Translations under genes and position numbers: made by a program | Assembly: GCF_008974265.1 (NCBI RefSeq) | Contig: NZ_BKZW01000001.1 | Coordinates: forward strand, 1,860,001 to 1,924,000 | Source of the DNA: Dictyobacter vulcani | Lineage (GTDB): Bacteria > Chloroflexota > Ktedonobacteria > Ktedonobacterales > Ktedonobacteraceae | Direction of reading: 5' to 3' | Length of the DNA: 64,000 nucleotides | Shown: positions 16,967-26,416 of the stretch, piece by piece | How positions within the stretch are numbered: position 1 is the first letter of the stretch | Layout: every line of letters starts with the position of its first letter | The notes under the pieces: generated by a model | What the model was told of the DNA's origin: nothing | Databases searched by the model: none | The model's input: the letters and a program-made list of their open reading frames with translations, nothing else

Positions 16967-18097
16967 TTAGCGCAGGTTACCCAGCAGGTTACGAGCAATA
17001 ACGACACGTTGGATCTGATTGGTGCCCTCAAAGATCTGTGAGACCTTGATATCACGCATATAGCGTTCAACTGGATAGTCACGGACATAGCCAGCGCCAC
17101 CCAGCACCTGAACGGCGTTGGTCGTGACCTCCATGGCCATATCAGTAGCAAAACACTTGGCCATAGAAGCATACATACTGGCAGGCACACCCTGATCCAT
17201 TTTGTAGGCGGCCTCATACACCAATAAACGGGCCGCCTCGATTTTCATCGCCATATCGGCCAGCATAAATTGAATTCCCTGGAAGACGCCAATCGATTTT
17301 CCAAACTGCTCACGCTCACGAGCATACGCACAGGCCACATCCAGGGCTGCCTGGGCCACACCAACAGCAATCGCGCCAACATTGACACGTCCACCATCCA
17401 GGGCGGAGAGCGCCAGTTTCAGTCCCTGCCCTTCTTCCCCGATACGCTGATCATCAGGAACAAAGCAATCCTGAAACAGAAGTTCACGTGTGGGTGAGGA
17501 ATGCAGTCCCATCTTACGCTCACGCTTCCCAAAGGAAAAGCCTGCGCTCCCCTTCTCAACAACCATGCTGGTAATACCCTTAGGACTGCGGGCCATCAAA
17601 AGATAGATATCGGCCTCGCCACCATTGGTCACCCACATCTTGGTGCCGTTGACGAGATAGCCATTGTCCTGTGGCAGTGCCTGGCATTGCAAACTGGCCG
17701 CATCTGAGCCTGCGCCCGACTCACTCAATGAAAAGCCACCCAGGATTTCACCAGCCGCCAGGCGTGGTAGCCAGCGCTCGCGCTGCTCCTGCGAGGCAAA
17801 GCGTGCCAGCGTGCCAGTGACCATATTATGGACACCCAGACCCACGGCCGTCGCCATATCACCACGAGCCAGTTCTTCATACACCAGCGCGCACGACTGC
17901 CGATCCAGCATGATGCCGCCATACTCCTCGGGTGTGGTCATACCCAGCAAGCCAAGTTCCGCCATCTTACCAAACACTTCACGGGGAAAATATTCTTGTT
18001 CGTCCCAGTGCTCAGCCTGGGGAGTGATTTCTTGCGCAGTAAAACGACGTACCGTGTCGCGAATATCCGCTTGCTCTTCATTGAGATCGAACTTCAT
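16967..18097 (-). CDS. Acyl-CoA dehydrogenase
   Basis: This FAD enzyme makes the first oxidation of beta-oxidation or amino-acid catabolism. Motifs: FSLSESGAGSDAASLQ (FAD and substrate site), KMWVTNGGEADIYLL, and RDIKVSQIFEGTNQIQR, which contains the catalytic Glu. Length is 376 residues, as usual. The ATG at 18097 is preferred over a TTG two codons upstream, because GAGGATC sits at suitable distance. No electron-transfer flavoprotein or thiolase gene is adjacent. Confidence 0.94.
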   Translation of the reverse strand: MKFDLNEEQADIRDTVRRFTAQEITPQAEHWDEQEYFPREVFGKMAELGLLGMTTPEEYGGIMLDRQSCALVYEELARGDMATAVGLGVHNMVTGTLARFASQEQRERWLPRLAAGEILGGFSLSESGAGSDAASLQCQALPQDNGYLVNGTKMWVTNGGEADIYLLMARSPKGITSMVVEKGSAGFSFGKRERKMGLHSSPTRELLFQDCFVPDDQRIGEEGQGLKLALSALDGGRVNVGAIAVGVAQAALDVACAYAREREQFGKSIGVFQGIQFMLADMAMKIEAARLLVYEAAYKMDQGVPASMYASMAKCFATDMAMEVTTNAVQVLGGAGYVRDYPVERYMRDIKVSQIFEGTNQIQRVVIARNLLGNLR

Positions 18098-18229
18098 AAC
18101 CAATGATCCTCATTTCAGCTTATCTAGCATGTATGCAAACTAACAGTGCATATCCATAGCAGTATCATATGTTGAAATAAGCAGCAAAGCAAGAGAGGAA
18201 AGACTGAAGAAATTTCATAGGCAGAAACA

Positions 18230-20302
18230 TTATTGAGCTTGCCAGACCTGGACCGTACGGTCCACCCCGGCCGAAGCAACCTTACTTCCATCTGGCGACC
18301 AGGCAATACTCATGACATAGCCTGTATGGCCATGATAAATGTAGGTTTCTTTCTTCTGCGCAATATTCCATAAATGGACTAATTTATCGTTGCCTGCGAT
18401 GGCCAGGTACTGGCCAGAAGGAGACCAGGCAACAGCATTTTTAAGGGTAGCATTATCAATCTTTAAAGCAGTGGAAAAGTAATTTGATTGCAGACCGATC
18501 ACACGTACCTGGTGATCGCTGGCAGTTACGGCCAGATAACGATTATCGGGCGACCAGGCCAGTGCCAGAATATTTCCACTGTAGCCCCCCAGACTCTTCT
18601 GACCGTTGGTGGCAAAGAAAAGAGAACTCAAGAAGGAACGCTTCTGCTGGATCTTAGCGGGTTCCCAGATACGCACCAGATGGTCGTTGCCTGCCGAGGC
18701 CACAGCACGGCTATCTGGTGACCAGACCAGCGTCAAAACCGTGGCCGCATGCTCTCGATACGTTACAGAAACAGCGTGCTCGGCCTGGGTAGCCTGCCAG
18801 ACCAGCACCTGCTGATCATCCCCCCCGGAGGCCAACCATTGGCCATCTGGTGACCAGCATACGGTATTAACGGCCCCACGATGCTGGTCAAAAATATAGT
18901 CGGTTCTCCCGGTGAGAGGTTCCCACAAGCGCACAGTCTTATCATCGGATGCTGAAGCGATAAGCTTGCTATCTGGTGACCAGCAGAGAGCATTGATACG
19001 AGCCGCGTGGGCCTTATAGGTGAAAAGATGCTGGCCATTGGTCGCCTCCCAGACTTGCACCGTCTTATCGTAACTGGCAGAGGCCAGATATTTGCCATTC
19101 GGGGACCAGGAAAGGGCAGTAATACGGGTCGCATGTCCCATACACACATAGAGCATATTGGCCTGCGGATAAATCTGTGGGGTTGCAGGACGCCTGGTAC
19201 GTTTACCTGTGGGTGTTTTCGCTGGAGCCGCCTGATATGCTGCTGGTGGGTATGCGGGCACCGTAGAGGCTGGTTTTGGGGGCAACGGAGCTAAGGTAGT
19301 TGATGACAGGGTCGATGAGTTACCATTCAAAGACAGGCGAGGTAACGTGTTACCCATGGTATATTGCATTGTCACCTGCTGTAACTCCTGACGCACCTCG
19401 GCAATCGAGGCTGGCCGCTTCGTTATATCGACATTAACCATACTCATCACCAGTGTTTCCAGGGACTGTAATCGTTCGTCACGCAGGTGGATCATAGAAA
19501 ACTGGAAAGGGGTTTCAGAAGGATATTCACCCGTCAGGAGTTGATGGAGGGTTGCTCCCAGACTATAGATATCTGCTCGCTCGGTCGTTTGCGATTTGCC
19601 ATATTGTTCGGGCGGGGCATAGCCATATGATCCCAGTGCGGTCGTATCTTTTTCCTGGCCGGGAGTAAAGTTGCGCGCAATGCCAAAATCGATCAAATAG
19701 ACGTGTCCTGTGGAGACGATCATGATATTCGCTGGTTTCAGATCGCGAAAAATAATTGGTGGCTGGCGCGTATGCAGATAATCCAATACAGAGCAGAGCT
19801 GTAAAGCGATATCCAGGATCTTTTCTATAGGTAGCTTCGCGCCACCCAGGCGCGTCAGCCGATCCTCTAAGGTCTCGCCATCGATAAAATCCATCACCAG
19901 ATAGGAGCGGCCGTTCTCCATAAATTGATCATAGATGCGCGGCAGATTTGGATGTGTCAGGCCTGCCAGCAGGAGCGCTTCACGATTGAAAGCTGCCAGC
20001 GCCTCCTCAAGCTCTTTGGGACTTAATGTGCTCTGGCTCATTTCTTTGATCGCCACCAGTCGATTACCGAATTTCAGATCCGACGCTTTATAGACCGCGC
20101 CAAAGCCTCCACGACCGGCCTGACCCAGTATGAGATACTGTTGTTTCAAGAGCGCCTGCGTGTTAAGAAAGCCCGTTAATGTAGAACTCGTCGTCACGGC
20201 ATTAGCAAGGTGCAACGACTGTCCACAAACCCGACAAAACTGGGCTTGATCACGATTTGCAGCGCCACAATGATCACAAAATAATTGAGCAGAAAGCGAC
20301 AT
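18230..20302 (-). CDS. Serine/threonine protein kinase with zinc ribbon and WD40 propeller
   Basis: An N-terminal zinc ribbon has Cys at residues 9, 12, 23 and 26. A Hanks-type kinase domain follows (about 55-320): GRGGFGAVYKA, AIKEM (ATP Lys), FRDLKPANIMI (catalytic loop, HRD as FRD), DFGIAR and APPEQYG. A Pro/Ala/Thr-rich linker without an obvious TM segment leads to seven WD40 repeats (about 395-690), each with an xxWSPDxxxLAS core; seven make one closed propeller. The ATG at 20302 is used because GGGAG precedes it. A 10-bp inverted repeat lies upstream. Targets are unknown; the propeller likely docks partners. Confidence 0.95.
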   Translation of the reverse strand: MSLSAQLFCDHCGAANRDQAQFCRVCGQSLHLANAVTTSSTLTGFLNTQALLKQQYLILGQAGRGGFGAVYKASDLKFGNRLVAIKEMSQSTLSPKELEEALAAFNREALLLAGLTHPNLPRIYDQFMENGRSYLVMDFIDGETLEDRLTRLGGAKLPIEKILDIALQLCSVLDYLHTRQPPIIFRDLKPANIMIVSTGHVYLIDFGIARNFTPGQEKDTTALGSYGYAPPEQYGKSQTTERADIYSLGATLHQLLTGEYPSETPFQFSMIHLRDERLQSLETLVMSMVNVDITKRPASIAEVRQELQQVTMQYTMGNTLPRLSLNGNSSTLSSTTLAPLPPKPASTVPAYPPAAYQAAPAKTPTGKRTRRPATPQIYPQANMLYVCMGHATRITALSWSPNGKYLASASYDKTVQVWEATNGQHLFTYKAHAARINALCWSPDSKLIASASDDKTVRLWEPLTGRTDYIFDQHRGAVNTVCWSPDGQWLASGGDDQQVLVWQATQAEHAVSVTYREHAATVLTLVWSPDSRAVASAGNDHLVRIWEPAKIQQKRSFLSSLFFATNGQKSLGGYSGNILALAWSPDNRYLAVTASDHQVRVIGLQSNYFSTALKIDNATLKNAVAWSPSGQYLAIAGNDKLVHLWNIAQKKETYIYHGHTGYVMSIAWSPDGSKVASAGVDRTVQVWQAQ

Positions 20303-20319
20303 CCAACTCCCAAACAAAA

Positions 20320-20364
20320 CATTTGTACTAAAGACATCAATATTTAAGTACAGTAGTACAAATG
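20320..20364 (-). promoter_or_regulatory. Inverted repeat upstream of kinase gene, possible operator
   Basis: CATTTGTACT (20320-20329) and AGTACAAATG (20355-20364) are a perfect 10-bp inverted repeat 25 bp apart. A further GTAC lies between them, and a TTGACA -35-like hexamer (minus strand, 20374-20379) lies just upstream. Confidence 0.4.
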
Positions 20365-20421
20365 CAAGAGCATTGTCAAGAGGAAACACATGATTCCCCT
20401 ATGGTCGCATTCTCCATAGAC

Positions 20422-21291
20422 TCAGATAATCAGGAAATCCTCTTTTTGTCCGGTGGTCCAGAGCACAAATTGATAGAGTGCAAAGAGTTCTAACGCAAAT
20501 GGAAGGTAGCCCAGATAACCCAGCAGAGGCATCTCAAAAATTTTCAAAAAACCGATATAGGGAACCGTATAGTACCATTTAGGCACTGAAAAGTAGTTCC
20601 ACATCTCCCAGAAGAAACCACAAAAAAGGGCTCCCAGCGGAACAATAAAAAAGTGCCAGTCCCGCACCATAAGATGTGACAACGCCGATTTGCGACCCAG
20701 CAAATTATTCAATGGATCCAGCAAAAAGATCAGGCTAAACCAGATCAGGCTAAAACAGTAGTGGGGAAAAATCCAGGGCAACACAAAGCAGAGCAAGCCA
20801 AGCACTTCTAGCACAAGAAAGACTGGTATCGACAGACGCGGTCCTTGCTCATAAGCGTGCAAGCGCGGACGTAACAGTTTAAGAGTAAAGAGAAATTCGA
20901 TCGTCTCAAAGACAGCTGGCAGGACTGTACTAAAGCTTAAACTGGCCAGTACAACATACAATGCCGGACTATATGGCCGATCGACGACATAGTGCCAGTT
21001 GCCGATCGGGGCGTTAAGGCCCTCAAAGAGCCACCAGAAGCAGCTAGAGGCCACAAATAACAGGCCATAACGCCAGCGCATACGCTTGAGCAATGAGGTT
21101 CCGTGTCGAACAAAGACAAGGGCATCCATAAACAAAATATAGCCCAGCCAGAGCGGAAAAAACATATAGCGGCCAAATGGCTCTAGATGGAGCCAGGAAC
21201 AGGTCCAGGCAACTAAACAGAGCACCAGAGCCAGCAGGCCGTAGCCTGGAAAAGGTTCTGCATATCTGAAATATTTGGGAGTTACACTCAT
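20422..21291 (-). CDS. Polytopic membrane protein, function unknown
   Basis: The 289-residue protein has about seven or eight hydrophobic segments and many Trp/Tyr/Phe residues at predicted interfaces. Conserved-looking loop motifs include LFEGLNAPIGNWHYV and GFFWEMWNYFSVPKWYY. GGAGGG precedes the ATG. It sits between the kinase and the MerR regulator, all on the minus strand but with large gaps. The paired acidic and Trp residues in loops hint at an enzyme or transporter, but no family is recognised. Confidence 0.6.
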   Translation of the reverse strand: MSVTPKYFRYAEPFPGYGLLALVLCLVAWTCSWLHLEPFGRYMFFPLWLGYILFMDALVFVRHGTSLLKRMRWRYGLLFVASSCFWWLFEGLNAPIGNWHYVVDRPYSPALYVVLASLSFSTVLPAVFETIEFLFTLKLLRPRLHAYEQGPRLSIPVFLVLEVLGLLCFVLPWIFPHYCFSLIWFSLIFLLDPLNNLLGRKSALSHLMVRDWHFFIVPLGALFCGFFWEMWNYFSVPKWYYTVPYIGFLKIFEMPLLGYLGYLPFALELFALYQFVLWTTGQKEDFLII

Positions 21292-21540
21292 ATATCCCTC
21301 CCTCTGATAGTTACTTAAAAAAAGCCATTATGAACGCCGCTCACTCACAACTAACTTCGCTCACACGATTGAATCACAGGCTCTTAAAATAAACCATCGG
21401 ACTGTTCTCGGCAGTCTATTACTTTTTATAAAACGCCCGGACATGATAGATCGTAGATTGGCTTGAAGGGGCCACGTCCTAAGAAAAGGCAACTATAGCA
21501 AATTACCGGAATGAGCACAATCGGAAGAAAAACAGCAAAT

Positions 21541-22686
21541 TTATTTCTGCTCACTCATAATTAATTGGATCTTTGTCATAATCTCCTGTAAATCGCCATT
21601 CAGATATATGCCTTCTGGAATAAGTTGTTCTGGATGAGGAAAATGCATAAAGGCTTGTCCGCCAAACACAAAAGCTGGTGGTTTACCCGGCAAACTTTGC
21701 AGTTGCCGCCCCAGACCCATCAGGGCTGGCATATATGCGGGTAACGTTAACGAGATACACACAATCACTGGCTCAAGCTTCTTAACCGTGTGGACTAATC
21801 CAGTTGTTTCAATGCTTTGTCCCAGATACACGACACGCATGCCGTGACGGCGTAACAACAGTGACAGCATCAACATGGATAGTTCATGTGGCTCACCTGG
21901 AGCACAACAAGCCAGTATAATCGGACCCGTCAAGGGACCACGGGTCATATGAAACATGTTGGTGAGCACAGCACGAAAAAAATTGCTGGCAAAATGTTCC
22001 ACCGAGACCGTCACGCTACCTTCGGCCCAGAGGCGACCAATGTCCCAGAGGGTGGGTACAATCAGGTCACTACAAACCTGTTCGACAGAATAAAAAGATA
22101 ACATTGTGCCCATCAAGACCTGGGCTGCTTGCTCGTCCATATCCTGAAAAATATCGATCAGTTGTTTGCGGGAAATCTCCATCGTATAACGAGTTGGATA
22201 GGGATTGGTGGATGATTGATAGCTATCAGGTAAGGCCAGGGGCTCGGGCAACGGATCTTGAGCACTATTCTGCTCTTCCTCCCGGGCTGTCCGGGTCACT
22301 TGCGCAATATCAGGAGCAGGAGAATTCAAGGCCACCTGGAACGCGGGCGGTGGCGTGATATTAAAGTAGATCTCGCTTTCCACCATGTCCGCTGATTGCT
22401 GTTGCTGCTCCTCCAGATGACGAAACAGCGCAATCGCATGGCTGATGGACACACCACTATCCACACGGTCTTTGAGCCAGCGAATCAGAGCGACATCACG
22501 CTCTGAGTAGAGACGATACGCATTATTTGCCCGCTCAGGTGCAAGCAGCGAATAACGCCGTTCCCAGGCACGCAGGGTAGGAGCAGGTACGCCTGTCTGC
22601 TGTACCACCGCTTTGGTATTAAAGACAGGCTGCGCTGAAAATTGTTCTAAGTGGGGCCAATCTATTGATCCATCATAGGTGGTCAT
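21541..22686 (-). CDS. MerR-family regulator with B12-binding domain (CarH/LitR-like)
   Basis: Residues 20-90 are a MerR HTH (TGVPAPTLRAWERRYSLL, the conserved RxWxRRY). A linker follows, then a helical B12-binding cap with the W-x9-EH signature (WAEGSVTVSVEH), and a Rossmann-type cobalamin domain. The His-ligand motif reads EPHELS where ExHxxG is usual. CarH-type proteins use adenosylcobalamin as a light sensor to repress carotenoid genes. None of those genes lies nearby, so the targets are elsewhere or differ. GGAGA precedes the ATG. Confidence 0.88.
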   Translation of the reverse strand: MTTYDGSIDWPHLEQFSAQPVFNTKAVVQQTGVPAPTLRAWERRYSLLAPERANNAYRLYSERDVALIRWLKDRVDSGVSISHAIALFRHLEEQQQQSADMVESEIYFNITPPPAFQVALNSPAPDIAQVTRTAREEEQNSAQDPLPEPLALPDSYQSSTNPYPTRYTMEISRKQLIDIFQDMDEQAAQVLMGTMLSFYSVEQVCSDLIVPTLWDIGRLWAEGSVTVSVEHFASNFFRAVLTNMFHMTRGPLTGPIILACCAPGEPHELSMLMLSLLLRRHGMRVVYLGQSIETTGLVHTVKKLEPVIVCISLTLPAYMPALMGLGRQLQSLPGKPPAFVFGGQAFMHFPHPEQLIPEGIYLNGDLQEIMTKIQLIMSEQK

Positions 22687-23031
22687 ACACGTCTCCGATT
22701 GTCAAGAAAAAGATTTACTAAGCCAGATTTTCATACCGGCTAACTGCGATAGAAGAGACACGTCTGTTGCGCTATACCATAGCACATCATATCAATCCTG
22801 GTCCAGGCTTTGCACAGGATTTGTCGAATCTCTGCTCGCAAATCATAGACGTATTTATTTAGGGCTTCGGGTATGACGGGCAAGCAAATAAGCAATCGCT
22901 AAGCGGCTACCCATGCAAAAAAGCCTGAAGTGATCATCAGTAATTACAAACTGCGTCAGATCACGATCCCGAAATTCTGATTTTTTTCTGATCTTTAAAG
23001 AATCTTCAGCGATACGTGTAGAAATCAGATC
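22687..23031. other. Gene-free stretch upstream of MerR-B12 gene
   Basis: About 345 bp of AT-rich sequence between the divergent MerR-B12 start and the terminator of the aldose epimerase gene. No ORF with a ribosome site or clear RNA fold was seen. It presumably holds the MerR promoter. Confidence 0.4.
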
Positions 23032-23035
23032 CATG

Positions 23036-23077
23036 AAAAAAAAGGAAGGCTGAGCATTGCAAGCAATAACTCAGCCT
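23036..23077 (-). terminator. Rho-independent terminator of the sugar-uptake cluster
   Basis: On the minus strand, AGGCTGAG/CTCAGCCT (23047-23077) folds with an inner TTGC/GCAA stem and is followed by a T8 run. It lies just past the aldose epimerase stop. Confidence 0.85.
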
Positions 23078-23086
23078 CTATGTTTA

Positions 23087-24124
23087 CTACTGGAATTTGA
23101 TCTGGTAGTTGAGGGTACCGCTATAGGTATCGCCAGGCTTTACTTCAAGAAGATGAGCCATCTTGCGGCGCTCATCGCCTTGATTGTGCAGATTAATCGC
23201 ATCAGTTGAACAGGTCTGGTGCTCAAGACAGAAAAAGTCATCTTCAGGCTTCGCGGTATAGATAACTGCGTGGGTAAAATCATCGCTGGCAGAGATGTGT
23301 ACTTGCAAACCCTGCTGGCGATAATCAATCACTGCAGGCGCGCCCGCTGGCCGATCCATGTACACATGATCCAGTTTCAAGGTACTAATAGCCCTGGGTT
23401 GGTGCAGATCAAACATACCATACATGGTGCCAGTGACATCCAACAACCGTCCGGTCGGCAACAGATCTTCATCCGCCTCCATCACCGTACCTGCGGGCAA
23501 ACTCACATACGTATCCTGTTTCCCTGAGAGCAGCGAAAAATAAGGATGCAGAGCAAAACCAAAAGGTAAAATCTGATTGCCTTTGTTCTGTACCGCATAC
23601 GTAATCTGTACCCCTGTGCTGGTCAAACGATAGGTTAATGTGAGGCGACTATCAAATGGATAAGACTGATAGTCATGGTCACTCTCCTGATTAATATCTA
23701 CATAGGTCGTCACACTTGCAGAATCTGGCTTCACGACAGGCTGCTCGAACTGCCACTGCCGATCAAAAACCAGACCATGCACCAGGACATAATTGCCCTC
23801 CGGCCGATCAGGAATATCCTTCAAAGAGTATTCCTGGCCGGCAAAAGAATAGCGCCGATCGCGTATACGATTAGGCAGCGGCCAGAGGACAAAATCACCA
23901 GTAAACTGCATCTGTTTCAGTAACTCACGTTCGCAGTAAATAACTTCATGCTCACCAACCCGAAAACGAAACAGGTTACTACCAAGATCCGGAGCCACAC
24001 TGATACTCATACTCTTATTGGGATCCTGAGCATCCTCATACGAGAGCGACAAAATAGTGGAAGCAAGCTCAGGATCATTGCTGATCTCGGCTGCAAAAGC
24101 CCCTTGCTGATATTCTGCTGTCAT
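23087..24124 (-). CDS. Aldose 1-epimerase family protein
   Basis: Motifs of the GalM fold are visible: VLWPLPNRIRDRRYSF (FPxxNRIRxG-like), VHGLVFDRQW with the first catalytic His, FGFALHPYF with the second His and the general acid region, and a C-terminal EHQTCSTDAIN. It interconverts sugar anomers. It lies directly downstream of a sugar ABC importer on the same strand, but a terminator hairpin between them suggests separate expression. TGAGGA precedes the ATG. The exact sugar is unknown. Confidence 0.85.
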   Translation of the reverse strand: MTAEYQQGAFAAEISNDPELASTILSLSYEDAQDPNKSMSISVAPDLGSNLFRFRVGEHEVIYCERELLKQMQFTGDFVLWPLPNRIRDRRYSFAGQEYSLKDIPDRPEGNYVLVHGLVFDRQWQFEQPVVKPDSASVTTYVDINQESDHDYQSYPFDSRLTLTYRLTSTGVQITYAVQNKGNQILPFGFALHPYFSLLSGKQDTYVSLPAGTVMEADEDLLPTGRLLDVTGTMYGMFDLHQPRAISTLKLDHVYMDRPAGAPAVIDYRQQGLQVHISASDDFTHAVIYTAKPEDDFFCLEHQTCSTDAINLHNQGDERRKMAHLLEVKPGDTYSGTLNYQIKFQ

Positions 24125-24315
24125 AAAATAGTCCTCATAAATTCGCTAAATGGTTGTCTGATTATCTCTATCTTATCATCCTCAGTCCAAAATGTGAGAA
24201 ACTCTTGAGCTGTAATCAGCACAATGATTCTAGTAAAAACTCACTCGTTACAAAAAAAAGAACATTGCATTATTTTATCAGGAATATATATACCGGGTAA
24301 ATAAATAGAGGAACA

Positions 24316-24344
24316 ATAAAAAAGGGTGCTTCTTGTAAGCACCC
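24316..24344 (-). terminator. Rho-independent terminator after ABC permease gene
   Basis: On the minus strand GGGTGCTT/AAGCACCC folds with a 5-nt loop and is followed by T6. It ends the importer operon before the epimerase gene. Confidence 0.85.
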
Positions 24345-24385
24345 CATACTCAGAAAAGCGCACTTGCATGCAAGCCTTTCACACC

Positions 24386-25294
24386 TTATGATTTTAAGCC
24401 TGTCATCGCAATACCCTGGATGATATGGCGCTGCGCAATGATATAGACAATCAATACTGGCAGAACAGCAATTACCGCACCAGCCATCACCATTGTCCAT
24501 TCGGTTGCATATTGACCACGGAACTGGCTCAGCATCAGCGGCACAGTAAATTTCTCGGACGTATTAAGCATGATCAGTGGAATAAAGAAGCTGTTCCACT
24601 GTCCCAGGAAAGAAAAGATTCCCAGGGCTGATAATGGAGCACGTAACAGGGGTAGGATGACACGCAGATAAATCGTCCAACGATTCGCGCCATCGACAAT
24701 AGCCGCTTCTTCCAGTTCAGGCGGAATTCCCATCACAAACTGCCGCATCAAGAAGACACCAAAGGCGCTAAACAGGGCAGGTGGTACAATCAACGCCAGG
24801 TGCGAGTCCAGCCAACCCAGGTTACGCATGGTGATAAAAATGGGGATAATGGTCAATTGGAATGGAATCATCATAGTCGCCAGGAACAGCACAAAGACGA
24901 GATTGCGCCCTGGAAAATTGATGCGCGCAAAAGCATAGCCCGCCATCGAGCAGGTCAACAGTTGACAGGCAACCACGATCACAGCAATATAGATGCTATT
25001 AAAATATGCCAGGTTGAAAGGCAAAGCATTGAAAGAATCTGGATAGTTGCTCCACACAAAAGGATTGGGGATCCAGGTTGGGGGATCGCTAAAAGCCTGA
25101 CTGGTATCCTTCAGGGAGGTCAACACCATCCAGATAAATGGGGACACCATGATCAATGCCCCGATGCTCAATAAGATATGGAGGATGATCGTAAAAACAC
25201 GATCACCAGTTTTTCTCTTCTGGTTGCCTGTTTTGGCTTTGCGCTGACTCGCGGTAGAGATGCCAGCCGTCTCAGCATTCACTTCTTGTAACAT
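24386..25294 (-). CDS. Carbohydrate ABC transporter permease (MalG-like)
   Basis: Six transmembrane segments are visible, with the EAA loop ELEEAAIVDGANRWTIYLRVILPLLRAP that contacts the ATPase. The N-terminus is a basic cytoplasmic stretch of about 30 residues. The ATG at 25294 is chosen because AGAGGAG precedes it; an upstream GTG lacks a site. It forms an operon with the MalF-like permease, whose stop is 32 bp away. No ATPase gene is nearby, so a shared MsmX/MsiK-type ATPase encoded elsewhere is likely. Confidence 0.93.
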   Translation of the reverse strand: MLQEVNAETAGISTASQRKAKTGNQKRKTGDRVFTIILHILLSIGALIMVSPFIWMVLTSLKDTSQAFSDPPTWIPNPFVWSNYPDSFNALPFNLAYFNSIYIAVIVVACQLLTCSMAGYAFARINFPGRNLVFVLFLATMMIPFQLTIIPIFITMRNLGWLDSHLALIVPPALFSAFGVFLMRQFVMGIPPELEEAAIVDGANRWTIYLRVILPLLRAPLSALGIFSFLGQWNSFFIPLIMLNTSEKFTVPLMLSQFRGQYATEWTMVMAGAVIAVLPVLIVYIIAQRHIIQGIAMTGLKS

Positions 25295-25326
25295 CTGCTT
25301 ACTCCTCTTTCTTCTCACACACGCTT

Positions 25327-26265
25327 CTATACATCATAGGTAACCCAGCGGCGCTGGAACCAGAGTTGTCCTAAAGTCAGGGCCAACAAGATGAAGAACA
25401 GGATGACCGCAGCCGAACTGGCTGAGCCGAACTGAGATGTTTCAAAACCCAGGTGATAGATGTGATATACAATCGTATAACTATCCTTACCTGGACCACC
25501 ACCAGTCAAGACAAAGGTCTGGTCAAAAACCTGGAAGGATGTAATGACTGAGAGTACTGTGGTGAAGAAAATGGTGGGAGTCAACATGGGCAACGTAATA
25601 CGCCAGAAAAGCTGGAAACGATTGGCACCATCGATACGGGCTGCTTCGGCATAGCCGACAGGAATTCCCTGCAGGCCAGCAAGGAAGATGATCATATTAA
25701 AGCCCAGACCACCCCAGATACTTAACATGGCGATAGCGGGAATAACATAATGGGAATCCGTCAACCAGCCTGGGCCAGTAATATGGAACCAATGCTTCAA
25801 CATCACATTGATCAAACCAAAATCTGTATTCAACAGCCAGCCCCACATGACGGCAATGGCCACACTACTGGTAACAACCGGCATGAAGTAGATGACCCGG
25901 TAGACTGTTTTACCGCGCACATTATTTAAGCCCAGGGCCACCAGCAGCGATATAATCAAGCCACCAGGCACGGTCAGAACCGTATAATAGAGGGTATTGA
26001 TCAGGGCAGTGTGCAGGTCAGGACTATTGAATTGATCAACGTAGTTCTGCAAACCCACGAATGACATTGGCCCCAGGCCGTCCCAGTTATTGACACTATA
26101 GACAAATACGGAAACGAGGGGATACAACGCAAAAACGATTAATCCAACGATTTGTGGCAGGATAAAAAAGTAGCCCCAAAATGCATCACTCAGCATTCTT
26201 CGACGCTCGTTATTCTTCGATGATCTTTTCTGAGCACCCCCGAGCGAACTAACTTGATATTCCAT
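25327..26265 (-). CDS. Carbohydrate ABC transporter permease (MalF-like)
   Basis: The first transmembrane segment FWGYFFILPQIVGLIVFALYP is typical of MalF/UgpA-type permeases, and the EAA loop reads GYAEAARIDGANRFQLFWRITLPML. Six transmembrane segments in total. AAGGT precedes the ATG. It is translated after the binding-protein gene, but two hairpins in the gap probably reduce read-through and so set a higher level of binding protein. Confidence 0.93.
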   Translation of the reverse strand: MEYQVSSLGGAQKRSSKNNERRRMLSDAFWGYFFILPQIVGLIVFALYPLVSVFVYSVNNWDGLGPMSFVGLQNYVDQFNSPDLHTALINTLYYTVLTVPGGLIISLLVALGLNNVRGKTVYRVIYFMPVVTSSVAIAVMWGWLLNTDFGLINVMLKHWFHITGPGWLTDSHYVIPAIAMLSIWGGLGFNMIIFLAGLQGIPVGYAEAARIDGANRFQLFWRITLPMLTPTIFFTTVLSVITSFQVFDQTFVLTGGGPGKDSYTIVYHIYHLGFETSQFGSASSAAVILFFILLALTLGQLWFQRRWVTYDV

Positions 26266-26296
26266 ATCTCGTACCTTAACCCCTATGTTTTCAAAA

Positions 26297-26371
26297 AGGC
26301 TGCGAGGAAATGCAGCCTATAGCGAAGATCGTCAGGGAAAATAGTTTTCTTGTCAGAACTACCTTCCCTGA
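26297..26371 (-). terminator. Intra-operon attenuating hairpins
   Basis: On the minus strand TCAGGGAA/TTCCCTGA (26332-26371), then AGGCTGC/GCAGCCT (26297-26318), then T5. They lie between the binding-protein stop and the MalF start and would partly terminate or protect the upstream mRNA. Confidence 0.65.
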
Positions 26372-26416
26372 GATGCTTACGAGGAATATGTACCGCTTGA
26401 AAACAAACTAGAAAGA

